Positions 63,704-64,000 of a stretch of DNA of 64,000 nucleotides are shown here, piece by piece. The notes under the pieces are model-generated. The model searched no databases and was not told where the DNA came from. It worked only from the letters and a program-made list of their open reading frames with translations. The DNA is taken from NCBI GenBank assembly GCA_934617425.1, contig CAKTUD010000003.1, positions 62,001 through 126,000 on the forward strand, in the 5' to 3' direction. The translations under genes were made by a program, and so were the position numbers. Origin of the DNA: an uncultured Eggerthellaceae bacterium. GTDB lineage: Bacteria; Actinomycetota; Coriobacteriia; Coriobacteriales; Eggerthellaceae. Every line of letters begins with the position of its first letter. Position 1 is the stretch's first letter.

Positions 63704-63962
63704 ACCCGCTGTACAATCCACCGTACAGCGGGTGATCGCGCTCTTGCCTATTCCCGTCAAGCGCTCTATTTGAGCAACAGTGAGTCCGTTGTTTCTCATG
63801 TTTACAAGAATCTGCGCCCGTAGACTCGCTTGTCAAATTGAAGAACATCATCCTGTCGGCATCATCTTCGAAAACGATCTGTTTTCCGTTCCCTCGCACG
63901 GTGACGTGAGAGACATCTCCTCTGGCACCTCTGAACGAAAAAGTCGTCTCACCAAAACGCAA
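63683..63962 (-). pseudogene. Decayed REP-associated tyrosine transposase (RAYT, Y1_Tnp)
   Basis: From ATG 63962 the first 43 codons give VTVRGNGKQIVFEDDADR, the conserved N-terminus of RAYT transposases. Near 63830 the frame is lost, and in a different frame (63820-63683) the sequence gives NNGLTVAQIERLTGIGKSAI, the typical C-terminal helix-turn-helix. The middle of about 90-150 codons, with the HUH pair and catalytic tyrosine, is gone. It is thus an internal-deletion remnant that cannot transpose by itself. REP-like copies lie at both ends. Confidence 0.75.
63699..63738. terminator. Perfect 16-bp hairpin downstream of glnN
   Basis: CGATCACCCGCTGTAC (63699-63714) and GTACAGCGGGTGATCG (63723-63738) pair without mismatch, loop AATCCACC. 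It overlaps the end of REP copy B and the RAYT remnant; it may terminate glnN although no T run follows. Confidence 0.55.
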
Positions 63963-64000
63963 TAGAATGGCTGCGTAACAATTTGGATTTGTGCACTACG

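Overview
The window is dense, mostly core chromosome of a mid-GC, strictly fermentative actinobacterium. Gene content points to the class Coriobacteriia, probably family Eggerthellaceae; this is inference from content, no database was searched. Pointers are PgsA, MenA and three methylthiotransferases, a SpoVS homologue without sporulation genes, a six-subunit Ech-type [NiFe] hydrogenase, indolepyruvate:ferredoxin oxidoreductase, type III glutamine synthetase, and LexA boxes of the CGAAC-N4-GTTCG type.

Layout. 1-7.4 kb (+): rsmE tail, mtaB, phoH, ybeY, dgkA, era, a zinc-ribbon/PASTA membrane protein, recO, a TSCPD protein. 7.5-14.3 kb (+): rpsO, pnp, dapB, dapA, rnj, with structured leaders before rpsO, pnp and rnj. 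14.4-23.3 kb (+): ftsK, a RodZ-like gene, yajQ, rimO, a pgsA-cinA fusion, recA, recX. 23.5-30.2 kb (+): rny, a GHKL ATPase, spoVS, miaB, miaA, hflX. 30.2-34.2 kb: lexA (-) divergent from a small SOS-controlled membrane protein, then nrdR, dut, a membrane protein and menA (+). 34.2-42.7 kb (-): pgsA2, a VanW protein, dacA, a zinc-ribbon/FHA protein, iorA, iorB, gluQ. 42.9-48.4 kb (-): echABCDEF. 48.4-50.4 kb (+): an HTH-aminotransferase fusion divergent from ech. 50.5-59.4 kb: nagB, icd (-), a glycine riboswitch with an AGCS transporter (+), a SEC-C protein, an ACT protein and paaK (-), an HTH regulator (+). 59.4-64 kb: thrS (-) and glnN (+), followed on their 3' sides by copies of a REP-like repeat, and a decayed RAYT transposase.

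How it fits together. Three ribonucleases (PNPase, RNase J, RNase Y) lie within 17 kb and have long leaders, two of them strongly structured, which suggests a self-adjusting RNA-decay system. The SOS module covers recA, lexA and an unfamiliar tail-anchored protein placed where other Gram-positives keep their SOS division inhibitor. Metabolism looks like amino-acid fermentation: IorAB yields reduced ferredoxin and arylacetyl-CoA, PaaK handles arylacetates, and Ech can turn reduced ferredoxin into H2 plus an ion gradient. The strongest candidate for something undescribed is the HTH-AlaA fusion with its array of ATTGAAC repeats, shared with the ech promoter region: a possible link between alanine/pyruvate metabolism and energy-converting hydrogenase.
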